Of a DNA stretch of 64,000 nucleotides, positions 25,041 through 33,967 are shown in pieces. The translations under genes and the position numbers were made by a program. How positions within the stretch are numbered: position 1 is the first letter of the stretch; each line of letters begins with the position of its first letter. Source of the stretch: Dyella acidiphila (GTDB lineage Bacteria; Pseudomonadota; Gammaproteobacteria; Xanthomonadales; Rhodanobacteraceae); contig NZ_JACZZA010000005.1 of assembly GCF_014863405.1 (NCBI RefSeq), forward strand, positions 186,001 to 250,000, in the 5' to 3' direction. The notes under the pieces were generated by a model. It was not told the DNA's origin. It did no database searches and worked only from the letters and a program-made list of their open reading frames with translations.

Positions 25041-27992
25041 ATGGCGTGGCGCCAGCGCATGATGAACGAGGCTCCCAAGGTCCCTTCCCAATCCACTGTG
25101 CTTATGTTCGGCAGCCTCAGCGCCGTGCTGCTGCTGGCCGTGCTGATGAATGGCTTGCGCTCCGACCTGCGCTCGCAGTTGAGCGAGAGCAGCCAGCACA
25201 CCCATGAAGTGGCGCTCAACGCCGCCCAGGCGATACGCATTCCGCTGCGTGCCAGCGCCAATTCGATGAGCTTTATCGCGGAAGAGTCCAATCGCCTGCA
25301 GCGCACCGCGCCCCAGCAAAGCGATGCACTGCTGCAGGGCCTGCTGGCCGAGATACTGCGGCGGCAACCGCAGATCGTGAACATCAGCTTCATCCATGCG
25401 CCCACGCCCGGCAATGCGTCGACCTTGCCGGTACCGGCCGACAGCGTGTGGACATCCTGCGGCGCGCATATCCCGCCCAGCACCGGCCTGCCCTGTTTTG
25501 GTCCCATGGCCGATACGCCGCGCGGCCCGGTGTTCTCGGTGACCGCGCCGCTGGGCGCGCAGCAATGGATCGTGGGCGATATCGAGGCCAGCGTATTGCA
25601 GCGCTCGATCGCCGATGTGCCCCATTCGGCCGACATCTTCTTCAAGGTGGTCGGTGCCTATGGCCGCACCATCGTGCAGGGTGGCAATCAAGCGGCCGCA
25701 CTCGGCGCCGAGCACGCCAGCCCGCCCTGGTGGATCGCCACGCTCTTCGGCCTGCGCGACCCGCTGCCGTTATGGGCCGAAGCGCCGGTGGAGTCCTACC
25801 CGTTCAAAGTGGTGGCGGAGATCAGCTATCAACGCGCGCTGGCGCCCTGGCACCGGCAGATCGTCACTGCCGTCGCCTTGTATGTTTTCTACTTGCTGGT
25901 ATTTGCCGGCCTGCTGGGCGTGATGTATCGGGCCACGCGGATGCAGCGCTACTACATCCAGAGCCTGCAGGACAAAACGCAAGATCTGCATACCGCGCAA
26001 CGCGTGGGGCGCACCGCCATCTGGACCCTCCACGCAGGGCGCTTCCAGTGCACGGACGAAGCCGGCGATATTTTCGGGCTGCCCGACGGCCGCTGCGAGG
26101 CCAGTGTCGAAGAACTCCTGGCGCTGGTGCCTGCAGCGGACCGCGCACCGCTGATCGCCAAGGTCAAAACGGCCTGGAACAACGACGAACCGCTGCGTGC
26201 GGAGTTCCGCATTAAAAAGCCGGACGGCAGCATCCGCTGCCTGTCGGCCGGCGGCCAGGTGGTGGTCGACCAGGCCGGCGTCAAGCGCATGACCGGCACC
26301 GTGGTCGATGTCACCGAGCAATGGAAAGCCCACCAGCAACATGCCGAGAGCGAACAGCGCTTCCGCTCGCTGTTCGAACACAACCCGCTGCCGTTCTGGG
26401 TGTTCGACGCCGCATCGCTGCGCTTCCTGGAGGTGAACGCCGCAGCGGTCAGGGCGTATGGCTACACGCGCGAGGAATTCCTCGACATGACCATTCTGGA
26501 CATCCGCGACCCGGCAGAGCACACCGAACTGAACGATCATCTGCTGTCGTCCTCCGAGGCCAGGCAAATTCCCAAGGTATGGATGCACCGCACCAAGCAA
26601 GGCCAGTCCATCGACGTGCGCATCCATGCCGCCAACATCGTTTTCAACGGCCGCCAGGCCCGCCTGGTGCTGGCCGAAGACATCACCGCACAGCTGGCCG
26701 GCGAGCGCGAAATGGCCTATCGCGCCCTGCACGACACCACCACCCAGTTGCCCAACCAGCACGCGCTGTTCGGCCAGCTGGACGAATTGATCGACAACGG
26801 CCGCCGCTTCGACGTCGCCTATCTGCAGTTGCTGGGCATGGATGCCATCTCCGACACCTTCGGCATCAATGTATCCACCGGCATCCTGCAGGCCGTGGCC
26901 GAACGCCTGGCCGAGCACACCGGCGAAGGCGAATTCCTGGCCACCGTCACACACGAGGCCTTCGCCCTGCTCGTCACCTCCGGGCAACTCACCCACACCA
27001 AACTGCAGGACATCGCGCACAGCGTGACCGAGCCGCTGCACTACGAGGAAACCCAGCACCAGATCGATATCGTGATCGGCGTAGCCAGCCATCCGCAGGA
27101 TGGCGCACAAGGCGAGATCTTGTTCGGCCGTGCGGCGCTGGCCGCGCATGCGCATATCCGCAGCGAGCAGCCGATCCATTATTTCGAGACCGCGCTGGCA
27201 CAAAAATCCAAGGACAAACTGCAATTCGCCGCGCGCCTGCGACGGGCCGTCAAACGCCACGAATTCGAAATGCATTTCCAGCCGATCACCAACTATCCGG
27301 ACCAGCAGCTGATCGGCCTGGAGGCGCTTATCCGCTGGCCGCAGGACGATGGCACGCTGATTTCACCGTCGACCTTTATTCCCTTGTGCGAAGAATCCGG
27401 CCTGATCGTGCCCTTGGGACAATGGGTGTTGAACCAGGCCGCCAAGGCCAGCCTGCAGCTGCGCGAGGCCGGATTCGAAAACCTGCCGATCGGCGTCAAC
27501 ATTTCGCCGGCGGAATTGCGCAGCGACCTGGTCGCCAACCTGCGCGCCATCCGCCGCGCCTATTCGCTGCCGCACGATGCCATCCACATCGAGCTGACCG
27601 AGAGCAGCCTGATCGACCATCGCGAGAAGGTCATCGGCATCATGAAGCAGCTGCGCTCCGACGGCACGGCCGTGGCACTGGACGACTTCGGCACCGGCTT
27701 TTCCAGCCTGTCCTACCTGCGCGACCTGCCGATCGACATGCTGAAGATCGACCAGGCGTTTATCCGCAACGTCGACTGGGACGCACGCTCGTCCACCATT
27801 TGCGACGCCATCATTGCGCTGGGCAAGAGCCTGAAGGTCAGCGTCATCGCCGAAGGCATCGAGCGTTCTGCGCAATATCGCTGGCTCTATCAGCACGGTT
27901 GCGACGGCGCCCAGGGTTTCTACCTCGGCAAGCCGGAAACCCTGGCCAGCTTCCTGGCGCGGTGGGGATCGGCCAAGGCCGGCACCCCGTAA
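25041..27992 (+). CDS. Membrane PAS/degenerate-GGDEF/EAL cyclic-di-GMP phosphodiesterase
   Basis: A 983-residue protein (start could also be ATG 25059 or 25062). It has a TM helix near residues 22-36, a periplasmic sensor domain to about 275 with two cysteines (TSCGAH and LPCFGP), a second TM helix (VTAVALYVFYLLVFAGLLGV), and two PAS domains (about 325-555). The GGDEF-like domain (about 565-715) has lost the catalytic motif: its place reads VTHEAF. The EAL domain is intact: GLEALIRW, GVNISP, IELTES, ALDDFGTGFSS, LKID, VIAEGIE and GAQGFYLGKP. So it should hydrolyse c-di-GMP, with the GGDEF part at most regulatory. Monocistronic. Confidence 0.93.
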   Translation: MAWRQRMMNEAPKVPSQSTVLMFGSLSAVLLLAVLMNGLRSDLRSQLSESSQHTHEVALNAAQAIRIPLRASANSMSFIAEESNRLQRTAPQQSDALLQGLLAEILRRQPQIVNISFIHAPTPGNASTLPVPADSVWTSCGAHIPPSTGLPCFGPMADTPRGPVFSVTAPLGAQQWIVGDIEASVLQRSIADVPHSADIFFKVVGAYGRTIVQGGNQAAALGAEHASPPWWIATLFGLRDPLPLWAEAPVESYPFKVVAEISYQRALAPWHRQIVTAVALYVFYLLVFAGLLGVMYRATRMQRYYIQSLQDKTQDLHTAQRVGRTAIWTLHAGRFQCTDEAGDIFGLPDGRCEASVEELLALVPAADRAPLIAKVKTAWNNDEPLRAEFRIKKPDGSIRCLSAGGQVVVDQAGVKRMTGTVVDVTEQWKAHQQHAESEQRFRSLFEHNPLPFWVFDAASLRFLEVNAAAVRAYGYTREEFLDMTILDIRDPAEHTELNDHLLSSSEARQIPKVWMHRTKQGQSIDVRIHAANIVFNGRQARLVLAEDITAQLAGEREMAYRALHDTTTQLPNQHALFGQLDELIDNGRRFDVAYLQLLGMDAISDTFGINVSTGILQAVAERLAEHTGEGEFLATVTHEAFALLVTSGQLTHTKLQDIAHSVTEPLHYEETQHQIDIVIGVASHPQDGAQGEILFGRAALAAHAHIRSEQPIHYFETALAQKSKDKLQFAARLRRAVKRHEFEMHFQPITNYPDQQLIGLEALIRWPQDDGTLISPSTFIPLCEESGLIVPLGQWVLNQAAKASLQLREAGFENLPIGVNISPAELRSDLVANLRAIRRAYSLPHDAIHIELTESSLIDHREKVIGIMKQLRSDGTAVALDDFGTGFSSLSYLRDLPIDMLKIDQAFIRNVDWDARSSTICDAIIALGKSLKVSVIAEGIERSAQYRWLYQHGCDGAQGFYLGKPETLASFLARWGSAKAGTP

Positions 27993-28031
27993 TCGCCGCC
28001 CGCCGAACCGCACGGGCAGCGACGGCAGCCG

Positions 28032-28364
28032 TTAGCCGCGCGGCAGGAAGCGCGTGACTTTCAGGCGCAGCAATTGCACCAATGCCGGCTGCATAAAGTC
28101 ATAGTCATCCGGGATGCCCAGGCAAATAACGCGCTTTCCATGCAGGTAGCGCTGAAACTTGCGGGCCAGCTTGCTGCGATGAACCTGCTCCATCACAAAG
28201 ATCAGATCCGCCCAGGCCAGCAGTTCCGGCGTCACCGGATTGCCGGCGTCATGGGCAAGCCCCGCCGACTGCGTCTCGATGCCGGGCCAATCGGCAAACA
28301 TCTGCTCGGCCGTCGGACTGCGCAAGCGGTTTTGCGAGCAGATGAAAAGAACGTTGCGAGGCAA
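28032..28364 (-). CDS. Low-molecular-weight protein-tyrosine-phosphatase-like protein
   Basis: A protein of about 110 residues starting at a probable TTG (28364), with VLFICSQNRLRSPTAEQMF as the phosphate-loop region. The classical LMW-PTP loop is CxxxxxRS; here C-S-Q-N-R-L-R-S keeps Cys and Arg at the right spacing. The acid-loop Asp could be in GIPDDYDFM. The short length compared with about 150 in typical LMW-PTPs, and the WADLIFVME strand, match the compact 'low molecular weight phosphatase family protein' group. It begins 8 bp after the stop of the upstream zinc-ribbon gene. The frame upstream of the TTG overlaps that gene and is not supported. Confidence 0.78.
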   Translation of the reverse strand: MPRNVLFICSQNRLRSPTAEQMFADWPGIETQSAGLAHDAGNPVTPELLAWADLIFVMEQVHRSKLARKFQRYLHGKRVICLGIPDDYDFMQPALVQLLRLKVTRFLPRG

Positions 28365-28372
28365 ATGCGCGC

Positions 28373-28717
28373 TCAATACATCGACACATGCTTGTCGATC
28401 TGAAACCCGCACGATTTGCACGGCAAGGTGTGCTCCGGATTGCGCAGCAGGCTCGCCAGGGCGTGATAAGGCTGTTTGCATTGCGGGCACGGCGAACGCA
28501 GAAAGGGCAATGCCGACACCCCAAAAATGACCGGCGCCGCGATCCGCATCACCCAGCACACGGTGTCGGGCAAGCCTGGCATGCCTACCGACAGATACAA
28601 ACAGCCGGAAGCCACCACGAAACCGCCGGCCGCCAGATTCCGTTTCTGCTTCATGCTTTCCTGCGCTGCGCGCAAGCGGCGGCGCTCCTGCGCCGGATCC
28701 CTGATCGTATCGCTCAT
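28373..28717 (-). CDS. Small membrane protein with zinc-ribbon-like CxxC pair
   Basis: A 114-residue protein beginning at ATG 28717 with a GGGGAGCAGC site. A basic N-terminal region is followed by two hydrophobic segments (LAAGGFVVASGCLYLSV and VCWVMRIAAPVIFGVSALPF). The C-terminal cytosolic tail has CPQC and CKSC, a four-Cys zinc ribbon. Members of this kind of small protein have no defined function. Upstream of and likely co-transcribed with the phosphatase-like gene. Confidence 0.72.
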   Translation of the reverse strand: MSDTIRDPAQERRRLRAAQESMKQKRNLAAGGFVVASGCLYLSVGMPGLPDTVCWVMRIAAPVIFGVSALPFLRSPCPQCKQPYHALASLLRNPEHTLPCKSCGFQIDKHVSMY

Positions 28718-28921
28718 GTGCTGCTCCCCAAATTCCCCGCAGCTAGTTTGAGTTGGCGAACTTGGCGCCGTCAAGCAAGTCCTCGCCGGCATGCAAGCGT
28801 GTGGTACGTGCACGCTTTGTAGGGGATTGGGTCACAAGCCAATAACGGCTTGCCGTAAATAGTTTCCTCCACGCCCGGTCCCAGGCGCATCGCCCCGGCG
28901 CGTCGATAGAGGAGTTTTCCC

Positions 28922-29053
28922 ATGCATGACAAACCCGATCGAGCAGCAAATCCCCGTCGTCAAAAAGGCGGTATCGGCTATGTGCTTCTGTGGCTGCTGG
29001 GCGTCCCCCTCCCGATCCTGATTGTGATCGCCCTGTTGCGCGGATGCGCGTGA
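28922..29053 (+). CDS. Very small single-pass membrane protein (43 aa)
   Basis: A 43-codon gene with a strong GAGGAG ribosome-binding site 7 bp before ATG 28922. The product has a basic start (DKPDRAANPRRQKGG) and one membrane helix (YVLLWLLGVPLPILIVIALL), ending RGCA. Small proteins of this pattern are common in proteobacteria near membrane-stress or envelope genes, but no function is known to me. It sits 34 bp before the next membrane-protein gene and is probably co-transcribed with it. Confidence 0.65.
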   Translation: MHDKPDRAANPRRQKGGIGYVLLWLLGVPLPILIVIALLRGCA

Positions 29054-29087
29054 CGCTTCGCCTTGCAAACGCTTGAGGAGAATGGCC

Positions 29088-29948
29088 ATGGTCGACGTAT
29101 TGGTAGCTGAAACATCGGTAATGGAAAGTCGGGTGGCGGCAATGAGCTTTCGCGCCATCGTGGCCGGCTGGCTGGTCGCCACCGGTATCGCCGTGCTGCT
29201 CTATGTAGGCGGCATGGCGATGGGATTTTCCGCCTTCAATGCCTGGAACGCGCACGCCAGCGCCAAGGGCATCGGCATCGGCACCGCGATCTGGATGGTG
29301 CTGACCTGGATCGTGTCGCTCTGGCTGGGCGGCATGTTCGCCAGCTGGTACGCGGCGCACGATGACCGCACCATCGGCAGCCTGCACGGCGCCACCGTGT
29401 GGGGATTGTCGGTAAGCGTGGCGTTCCTGTGGCTGGCGCTCGGGTTGGGCGCGATGCATCGCGAGGCTGCGCCCATGCACGCCGGCATGGGGCCGCCGCC
29501 GGCAGATGCCGGCATGCCGGCGGGCCCCGCGCCCGGCGCGCTGGCCGCAGGCGGCGATGGATCGCTCGCAGTACTGCAGGCCGACGTGCAGGCGCGCCTG
29601 ACCACGCACGACCGGCCTACGGCGGACCAGATCGTTGCCGCCTTGCTCGCCGGCAACGACAACATGGCGGCCAATCTGTTTGCCGCGGTCAATCGCACCA
29701 GCGCTGCCGATGGCGCCGGCATCGTGGCCGCCATCGCCGCCGATACGCAGGCGGCCCAGCTGGATGCGAAGCGCCGCGCCGACCAGCTCGCCCACAACGC
29801 GGCCACCGTGCTGTGGATCGGCTTCGCCAGCCTGCTGCTCGGCCTGCTTGCCGCCGCCCTGGGCGGCTGGGTGGGCGCGCACCATATCGGGCGCATCTAC
29901 CATCTGCGCCGCTTCGAGAACTCGGCAGCCCGGCCGCTCCGGCGGTGA
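29088..29948 (+). CDS. Multi-pass membrane protein of unknown function
   Basis: A protein of about 286 residues with start ATG 29088, 7 bp after GAGGAG. Two membrane helices lie in the first 90 residues (IVAGWLVATGIAVLLYVGG and IGTAIWMVLTWIVSLWLGGMFA), a third at about 110-130 (TVWGLSVSVAFLWLALGLGA) and a fourth near residue 245-265 (ATVLWIGFASLLLGLLAAALGG). Between them is an Ala/Pro/Met-rich loop and a soluble stretch of about 90 residues. The GTAIW...LTWIVSLWLGG block resembles 'PhnA-like' membrane proteins of proteobacteria. Function unknown. Confidence 0.72.
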   Translation: MVDVLVAETSVMESRVAAMSFRAIVAGWLVATGIAVLLYVGGMAMGFSAFNAWNAHASAKGIGIGTAIWMVLTWIVSLWLGGMFASWYAAHDDRTIGSLHGATVWGLSVSVAFLWLALGLGAMHREAAPMHAGMGPPPADAGMPAGPAPGALAAGGDGSLAVLQADVQARLTTHDRPTADQIVAALLAGNDNMAANLFAAVNRTSAADGAGIVAAIAADTQAAQLDAKRRADQLAHNAATVLWIGFASLLLGLLAAALGGWVGAHHIGRIYHLRRFENSAARPLRR

Positions 29949-30158
29949 ACGCGTACGCCGGCCGCATCATTCGCCATGCCGCGGCCGGCATACATTTCGC
30001 TCACTGTTCGGGCACAGCTGCATCACGGCGGTCACCGTAAATCTAGAGCTGTACCAAGCGAGCAAGCATGCCGCGTCGGCGCTCCCCCGCAACGATGTGC
30101 AGCGAAGGAACGATGAGGAAGTCACGGCGACTTCGAAAAGGACTTGCTCCCCTCCCCC

Positions 30159-30190
30159 AAGGGCGCCTCCCCAGGCGCCCTTGTTTTTTT
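30159..30190 (+). terminator. Strong intrinsic terminator
   Basis: A perfect 10-bp GC-rich stem (30159-30168 with 30173-30182), CCCC loop, then GTTTTTTT on the plus strand. It lies 210 bp beyond the stop of the plus-strand membrane-protein gene and just before the stop codon of the minus-strand histidine kinase, so it ends plus-strand transcription. The 210-bp gap is long for a plain 3' end. Confidence 0.9.
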
Positions 30191-32279
30191 ATGGCGCCTG
30201 GGAAGCGACCCGGTGCGGCTGGCTGGCGAGCGCCTGGCGCACGGCCAGTCCAAAATCGTCCAGCGCGAACGGCTTGGTGATGATGGCCATGTTCTCGCCC
30301 AGGAATTCCGACTGCACGGCCGCGGTTTCGGCATAGCCAGTCATGAAAAGCACGGGCACGGCGGGATGATGTTCGCGCATCAGTTCGGCCAGCTGTCGGC
30401 CGTTCATGCCGGGCAGGCCCACGTCGGAAATAAGCAGGTCGATATGCTCGGGGCCTGACAAATGCGGCATCGCCGCCATCGCATCGCGTGCGGTGGTAAC
30501 GGTGTAGCCCAGCTCTTCGAGCAGGAAGCTGACCAGGCAACGGACTTGGTCGTCGTCTTCCACTACCAGGATCTGCTGGCCCTCGCCCTTGGGAATGGAC
30601 GCGTCCTGCCGGATAACCCCATTAGCGGCGTAATCCCCCGGCGCCACGGGAAGATAGAGCGCAATCACCGTGCCCCTGCCGGGGGCGGATTGAATATCGA
30701 CATGCCCTTTTGACTGCTGCATGAAACCGTAAATCATCGACAGTCCCAGGCCGGTTCCCTGCCCCAGCGGCTTGGTGGTGAAAAAGGGTTCGAACACGCG
30801 CTCCTGCACGCTCAGATCCATGCCCACGCCGGTATCGGCCACTTCGAGCACGGCGTAGCCGGCCGGATTGACCAACCCTACCTCGCGCGTAAACGGCATG
30901 GAGGGCGAGAAACGCGTGGTGATGCATAGCTGGCCGCCATCGGGCATGGCATCGCGGGCGTTGATGCATAGATTGAGAATGGCGCTTTCCAGCTGGTTGA
31001 TATCCACCAACGCCTTATGCAGCGATCCGGCCAGGTCCACCTTGATCTGGATGCGCTCGCCCAGCGTCTGGCTGAGCAGCATATGCATCGACTGCACCAG
31101 CGCATTGAGATCCACCGGCTTGGGATCCAGCGACTGGCGACGGGAAAAAGCCAGCAGGCGCTGTGTGAGCCCAGCTGCGCGATTGGCCGATTCGAAGGCG
31201 GCACGGATGATCCGCTCCAGCCGGTCGGTGCGTCCTTCCTGCAAGCGCATGCCGATAATGTCCAGCGCGCCGATAATGCTGGTAAGCATATTGTTGAAGT
31301 CGTGCGCGATGCCGCCGGTCAGCTGGCCCACCGCTTCCATTTTTTGCGCCTGCCGCAATGCGGTCTCGCTTTCCGACCTGGCCTGCATTTCCGCCTGCAG
31401 CGCGGCGGTGCGCTCGGCAACCTTTTGTTCCAGTATGGCGGCCGCGTGCTGGGCCGCTTGCAGCGAAGCTTTGCGTTCGGTGATGTCGGCGGCGAACACA
31501 TGCACGCCATCCACCTTTCCGTTCTGCGCGAAGCGTGGCAAGAAGCGGATTTCCACTTCGCGCTGACCTTCCTCGCGATGCTGCCACACCTCTTCGATAC
31601 CGCCTGGCTCGCCGGAAAGCGCCTGCTGCATCGAGGCCAGGAACGCGGGCGAAGATTCCTCGCCGAATACTTCCGGCACCGTTTTACCGAGCATGTCCGC
31701 GGGTGCTAAGCCAAACCAGTCCTGGTAGGAACAGTTGACGAAACGGTAGTGCAAGCCCACATCCAGAAAGGCGATCAACACCGGCAACGCATCGGTGATC
31801 ACCCGCAGTTCCGCTTCGCTTTCGGTCAGCGCATGCCGACTGGCGGCCAGTTCGGCGATGCGATCGCGGATTTCAAATTGCTTTTGCCGCGAGCGCATCG
31901 AGGTGGCCACGGCGCTGAGCAGCGAAACCGACCCGATCGGACGTTCCAGCTCGATGCGGTTGATCACCTCGGCCGGCAGCGGCACCGTATGAGTGATCCC
32001 GCTGCTGCGCGCTGACCTGAGTACGACAAAAGGAACATCCGACCAGGTTGGCTGGCGCTGCAGGCAACGTCGCAGCCGGTCGATGCCATGCTCGAGCGCT
32101 TCATGGGTGAGGATCACCACACCCGTGTTTTCGTCGATCTGCTCGCTCAGCGCGATCAGGTCCGGATATATGCACGTGTGATAGCCATCCTGGGCCAGCA
32201 CCTTGGCCAGGCTTTCGGCATCGCGCTGCCAGGGCGCCACGATCAGCGCCCGATAGCCGCGTACGGCCTCTTTATGCAT
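30189..32279 (-). CDS. Hybrid sensor histidine kinase with PAS and receiver domains
   Basis: A 696-residue cytoplasmic kinase. Residues 1-115 form a receiver-like pseudo-domain (ALIVAPWQRDAESLAKVL). A PAS domain spans about 155-275. The HisKA box is GGIAHDFNNMLTSIIGAL, with the His to be phosphorylated. HATPase motifs follow: LCINARDAMPDGG, ADTGVGMD and GQGTGLGLSMIYG. A C-terminal receiver has acidic pair VVEDDDQ, phospho-Asp in LLISDVGLPGMNG and Lys in TKPFAL. No membrane helix. It overlaps the KaiC-like gene by 8 bp. KaiC-like/hybrid-kinase pairs recur in proteobacteria and are thought to signal light, redox or stress cues; here the input is unknown. Confidence 0.93.
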   Translation of the reverse strand: MHKEAVRGYRALIVAPWQRDAESLAKVLAQDGYHTCIYPDLIALSEQIDENTGVVILTHEALEHGIDRLRRCLQRQPTWSDVPFVVLRSARSSGITHTVPLPAEVINRIELERPIGSVSLLSAVATSMRSRQKQFEIRDRIAELAASRHALTESEAELRVITDALPVLIAFLDVGLHYRFVNCSYQDWFGLAPADMLGKTVPEVFGEESSPAFLASMQQALSGEPGGIEEVWQHREEGQREVEIRFLPRFAQNGKVDGVHVFAADITERKASLQAAQHAAAILEQKVAERTAALQAEMQARSESETALRQAQKMEAVGQLTGGIAHDFNNMLTSIIGALDIIGMRLQEGRTDRLERIIRAAFESANRAAGLTQRLLAFSRRQSLDPKPVDLNALVQSMHMLLSQTLGERIQIKVDLAGSLHKALVDINQLESAILNLCINARDAMPDGGQLCITTRFSPSMPFTREVGLVNPAGYAVLEVADTGVGMDLSVQERVFEPFFTTKPLGQGTGLGLSMIYGFMQQSKGHVDIQSAPGRGTVIALYLPVAPGDYAANGVIRQDASIPKGEGQQILVVEDDDQVRCLVSFLLEELGYTVTTARDAMAAMPHLSGPEHIDLLISDVGLPGMNGRQLAELMREHHPAVPVLFMTGYAETAAVQSEFLGENMAIITKPFALDDFGLAVRQALASQPHRVASQAP

Positions 32280-33765
32280 CGCGACCTTCCATCAATGGCC
32301 GGAGATTGCCGACAAACTCGGGCGTTCCGGTCAGCACGCCGCGGAAGTTGGTCAGCGGTTCGCCCACGCGCAGGCCCTGACGATCGATGCGAACTTCTCT
32401 TATCGTCTCCTCATGCCTGCCGCCGCGGTTCTTGATCACCGACAGCGCCTTGCGAATGCGTCCTTCCGCTTCGAAGTAGCGGAACAGCACCACCGTATCG
32501 GCGATATAGGACACATTGAGCTGCCCCACATCGATCGAGCTGACCAGACCCAACATCGGATTGATCAAAAAGGTGGTTACGCCCGACTGATTCAGAAACG
32601 CCAGTAATTCGTGCATCTGCAACAGCAGATGCTTTTCCTGCGGCATGGCGGTGAGATAGCCGTTGAGGCTATCGATCACCACGATCTTGCAGCCCTTGTC
32701 CTGCACCGCCTTGAACACGCTCCAGGCGAATTCGCCGGGGGACATCTCGGCCGGATCTACCTGCATGACGTCGAGCAGCCCCTCCTCGATATACCGGGTG
32801 AGCGGCATGCCCATGTTTTCGGCGCGGCTGAGCAGCGTGCCGATGCGTTCGTCGAATTCATACAAGTAGCAGCGCTCGCCGCGCGCGCATGCCGCTGCCA
32901 CGTACTGCAAGGCAAGCGTGGTCTTGCCGGTGCCCGCCGGGCCGGTAAGCAGCGTGCTGGTACCGCGCAATACACCACCGCCGATCAGCGCGTCCAATTG
33001 CGCGATGCCGCTCGGCACCAAGTTATCCGAGAACGTAATGTGGTGCTCGGCAGCGATCAGGCGCGGATATACCTCCAGGCCGCCCTTACGGATGGACAGA
33101 TCGTGGTAGCCGGCAATAAAGGTGGCGCCACGCAGTTTCCGCACCTGCAGGCGGCGGCGCGCCGCACCGAATTCCAGGGTGAAGCGCTCCAGCGAAATCA
33201 CGCCGTGGCAAAGGCTGTGCAGATGCGTGTCGCGATCCGCATGATTGCCGGTGAGATCGTCGATCAGCAGCACAGTGATATTGCGCGGCGAAAAAAACTG
33301 CTTCAACGCCAGCACCTGGCGCCGATAACGCAACGGATCCTGGGCCAGCAGCCGCAATTCCGAAAGGCTGTCGAACACCACCCGGCGCGGCCCGATGCGC
33401 TCGATTTGCTGCTTGATCAGGGCAATGGTTTCGCCCAGCTCCACCTCCCAGGAATGCAGCACCGACTGGCTGCGCTCATCGCCGAGCAGATCTTCCACCG
33501 AGGAAAGCTCGAACAAGTCGATGCCTTGCAGATCCCAGTGATGTGAGGTGGCGACATCGGCAAGCTCCTGCGCCGTTTCCGACAGCGTGATGTACAGGCA
33601 GCGTTCGCCCAGGCGCACGCCTTCTTGCAGAAATTGCAACGCGAGGGTGGTCTTGCCGGAACCCGGCTGGCCCTCCAGCAGGTAAATATGGCTGGCTGGC
33701 AGGCCGCCGTGCAGAACCGTATCAAGGCCAGCATTGCCGGTACTGCAGCGAGCAGAAGAATGCAT
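32272..33765 (-). CDS. KaiC-like dual-domain ATPase
   Basis: A protein of about 497 residues with two RecA-type KaiC domains. Each has a Walker A: GQPGSGKTT near the N-terminus and GPAGTGKTT in the second half. Walker B-like strands are RRVVFDSLSEL and CKIVVIDSLNGY, preceded by Glu residues. The start at 33765 (MHSSARCSTGNAGLD) matches where KaiC proteins begin and has AGGA upstream; an ATG at 33801 lacks a site. In cyanobacteria KaiC is the clock ATPase; no kaiA or kaiB is nearby, as usual for proteobacterial members. Co-transcribed and overlapping with the hybrid kinase. Confidence 0.92.
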   Translation of the reverse strand: MHSSARCSTGNAGLDTVLHGGLPASHIYLLEGQPGSGKTTLALQFLQEGVRLGERCLYITLSETAQELADVATSHHWDLQGIDLFELSSVEDLLGDERSQSVLHSWEVELGETIALIKQQIERIGPRRVVFDSLSELRLLAQDPLRYRRQVLALKQFFSPRNITVLLIDDLTGNHADRDTHLHSLCHGVISLERFTLEFGAARRRLQVRKLRGATFIAGYHDLSIRKGGLEVYPRLIAAEHHITFSDNLVPSGIAQLDALIGGGVLRGTSTLLTGPAGTGKTTLALQYVAAACARGERCYLYEFDERIGTLLSRAENMGMPLTRYIEEGLLDVMQVDPAEMSPGEFAWSVFKAVQDKGCKIVVIDSLNGYLTAMPQEKHLLLQMHELLAFLNQSGVTTFLINPMLGLVSSIDVGQLNVSYIADTVVLFRYFEAEGRIRKALSVIKNRGGRHEETIREVRIDRQGLRVGEPLTNFRGVLTGTPEFVGNLRPLMEGRDA

Positions 33766-33967
33766 AGGCGGTCCAATCCTGTGCAGGTAGTTACCCTGCA
33801 TAGTTGTTATTGGACGGCACGAAAACGTCGATGAAATGTAAGACTTATGTAAGCGCGCACGTCATCGCGCGAGCTTTTTCACATAAATTAAGCCGCTTGC
33901 GGCACTTCCCGGCAAAAATTCATTGGCGCATCACGCAGTCATGATTACCGCGAAATTTGCGAAATTT

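Noticed and set aside
24865-25062. A 65-codon frame upstream of the EAL gene
   Set aside because: No ribosome-binding site, no signal or domain, and no supporting base pattern.
32272-33801. A circadian Kai clock
   Set aside because: Only a KaiC-like ATPase is present; no kaiA or kaiB in the window, and proteobacterial KaiC homologs generally do not make a clock by themselves.
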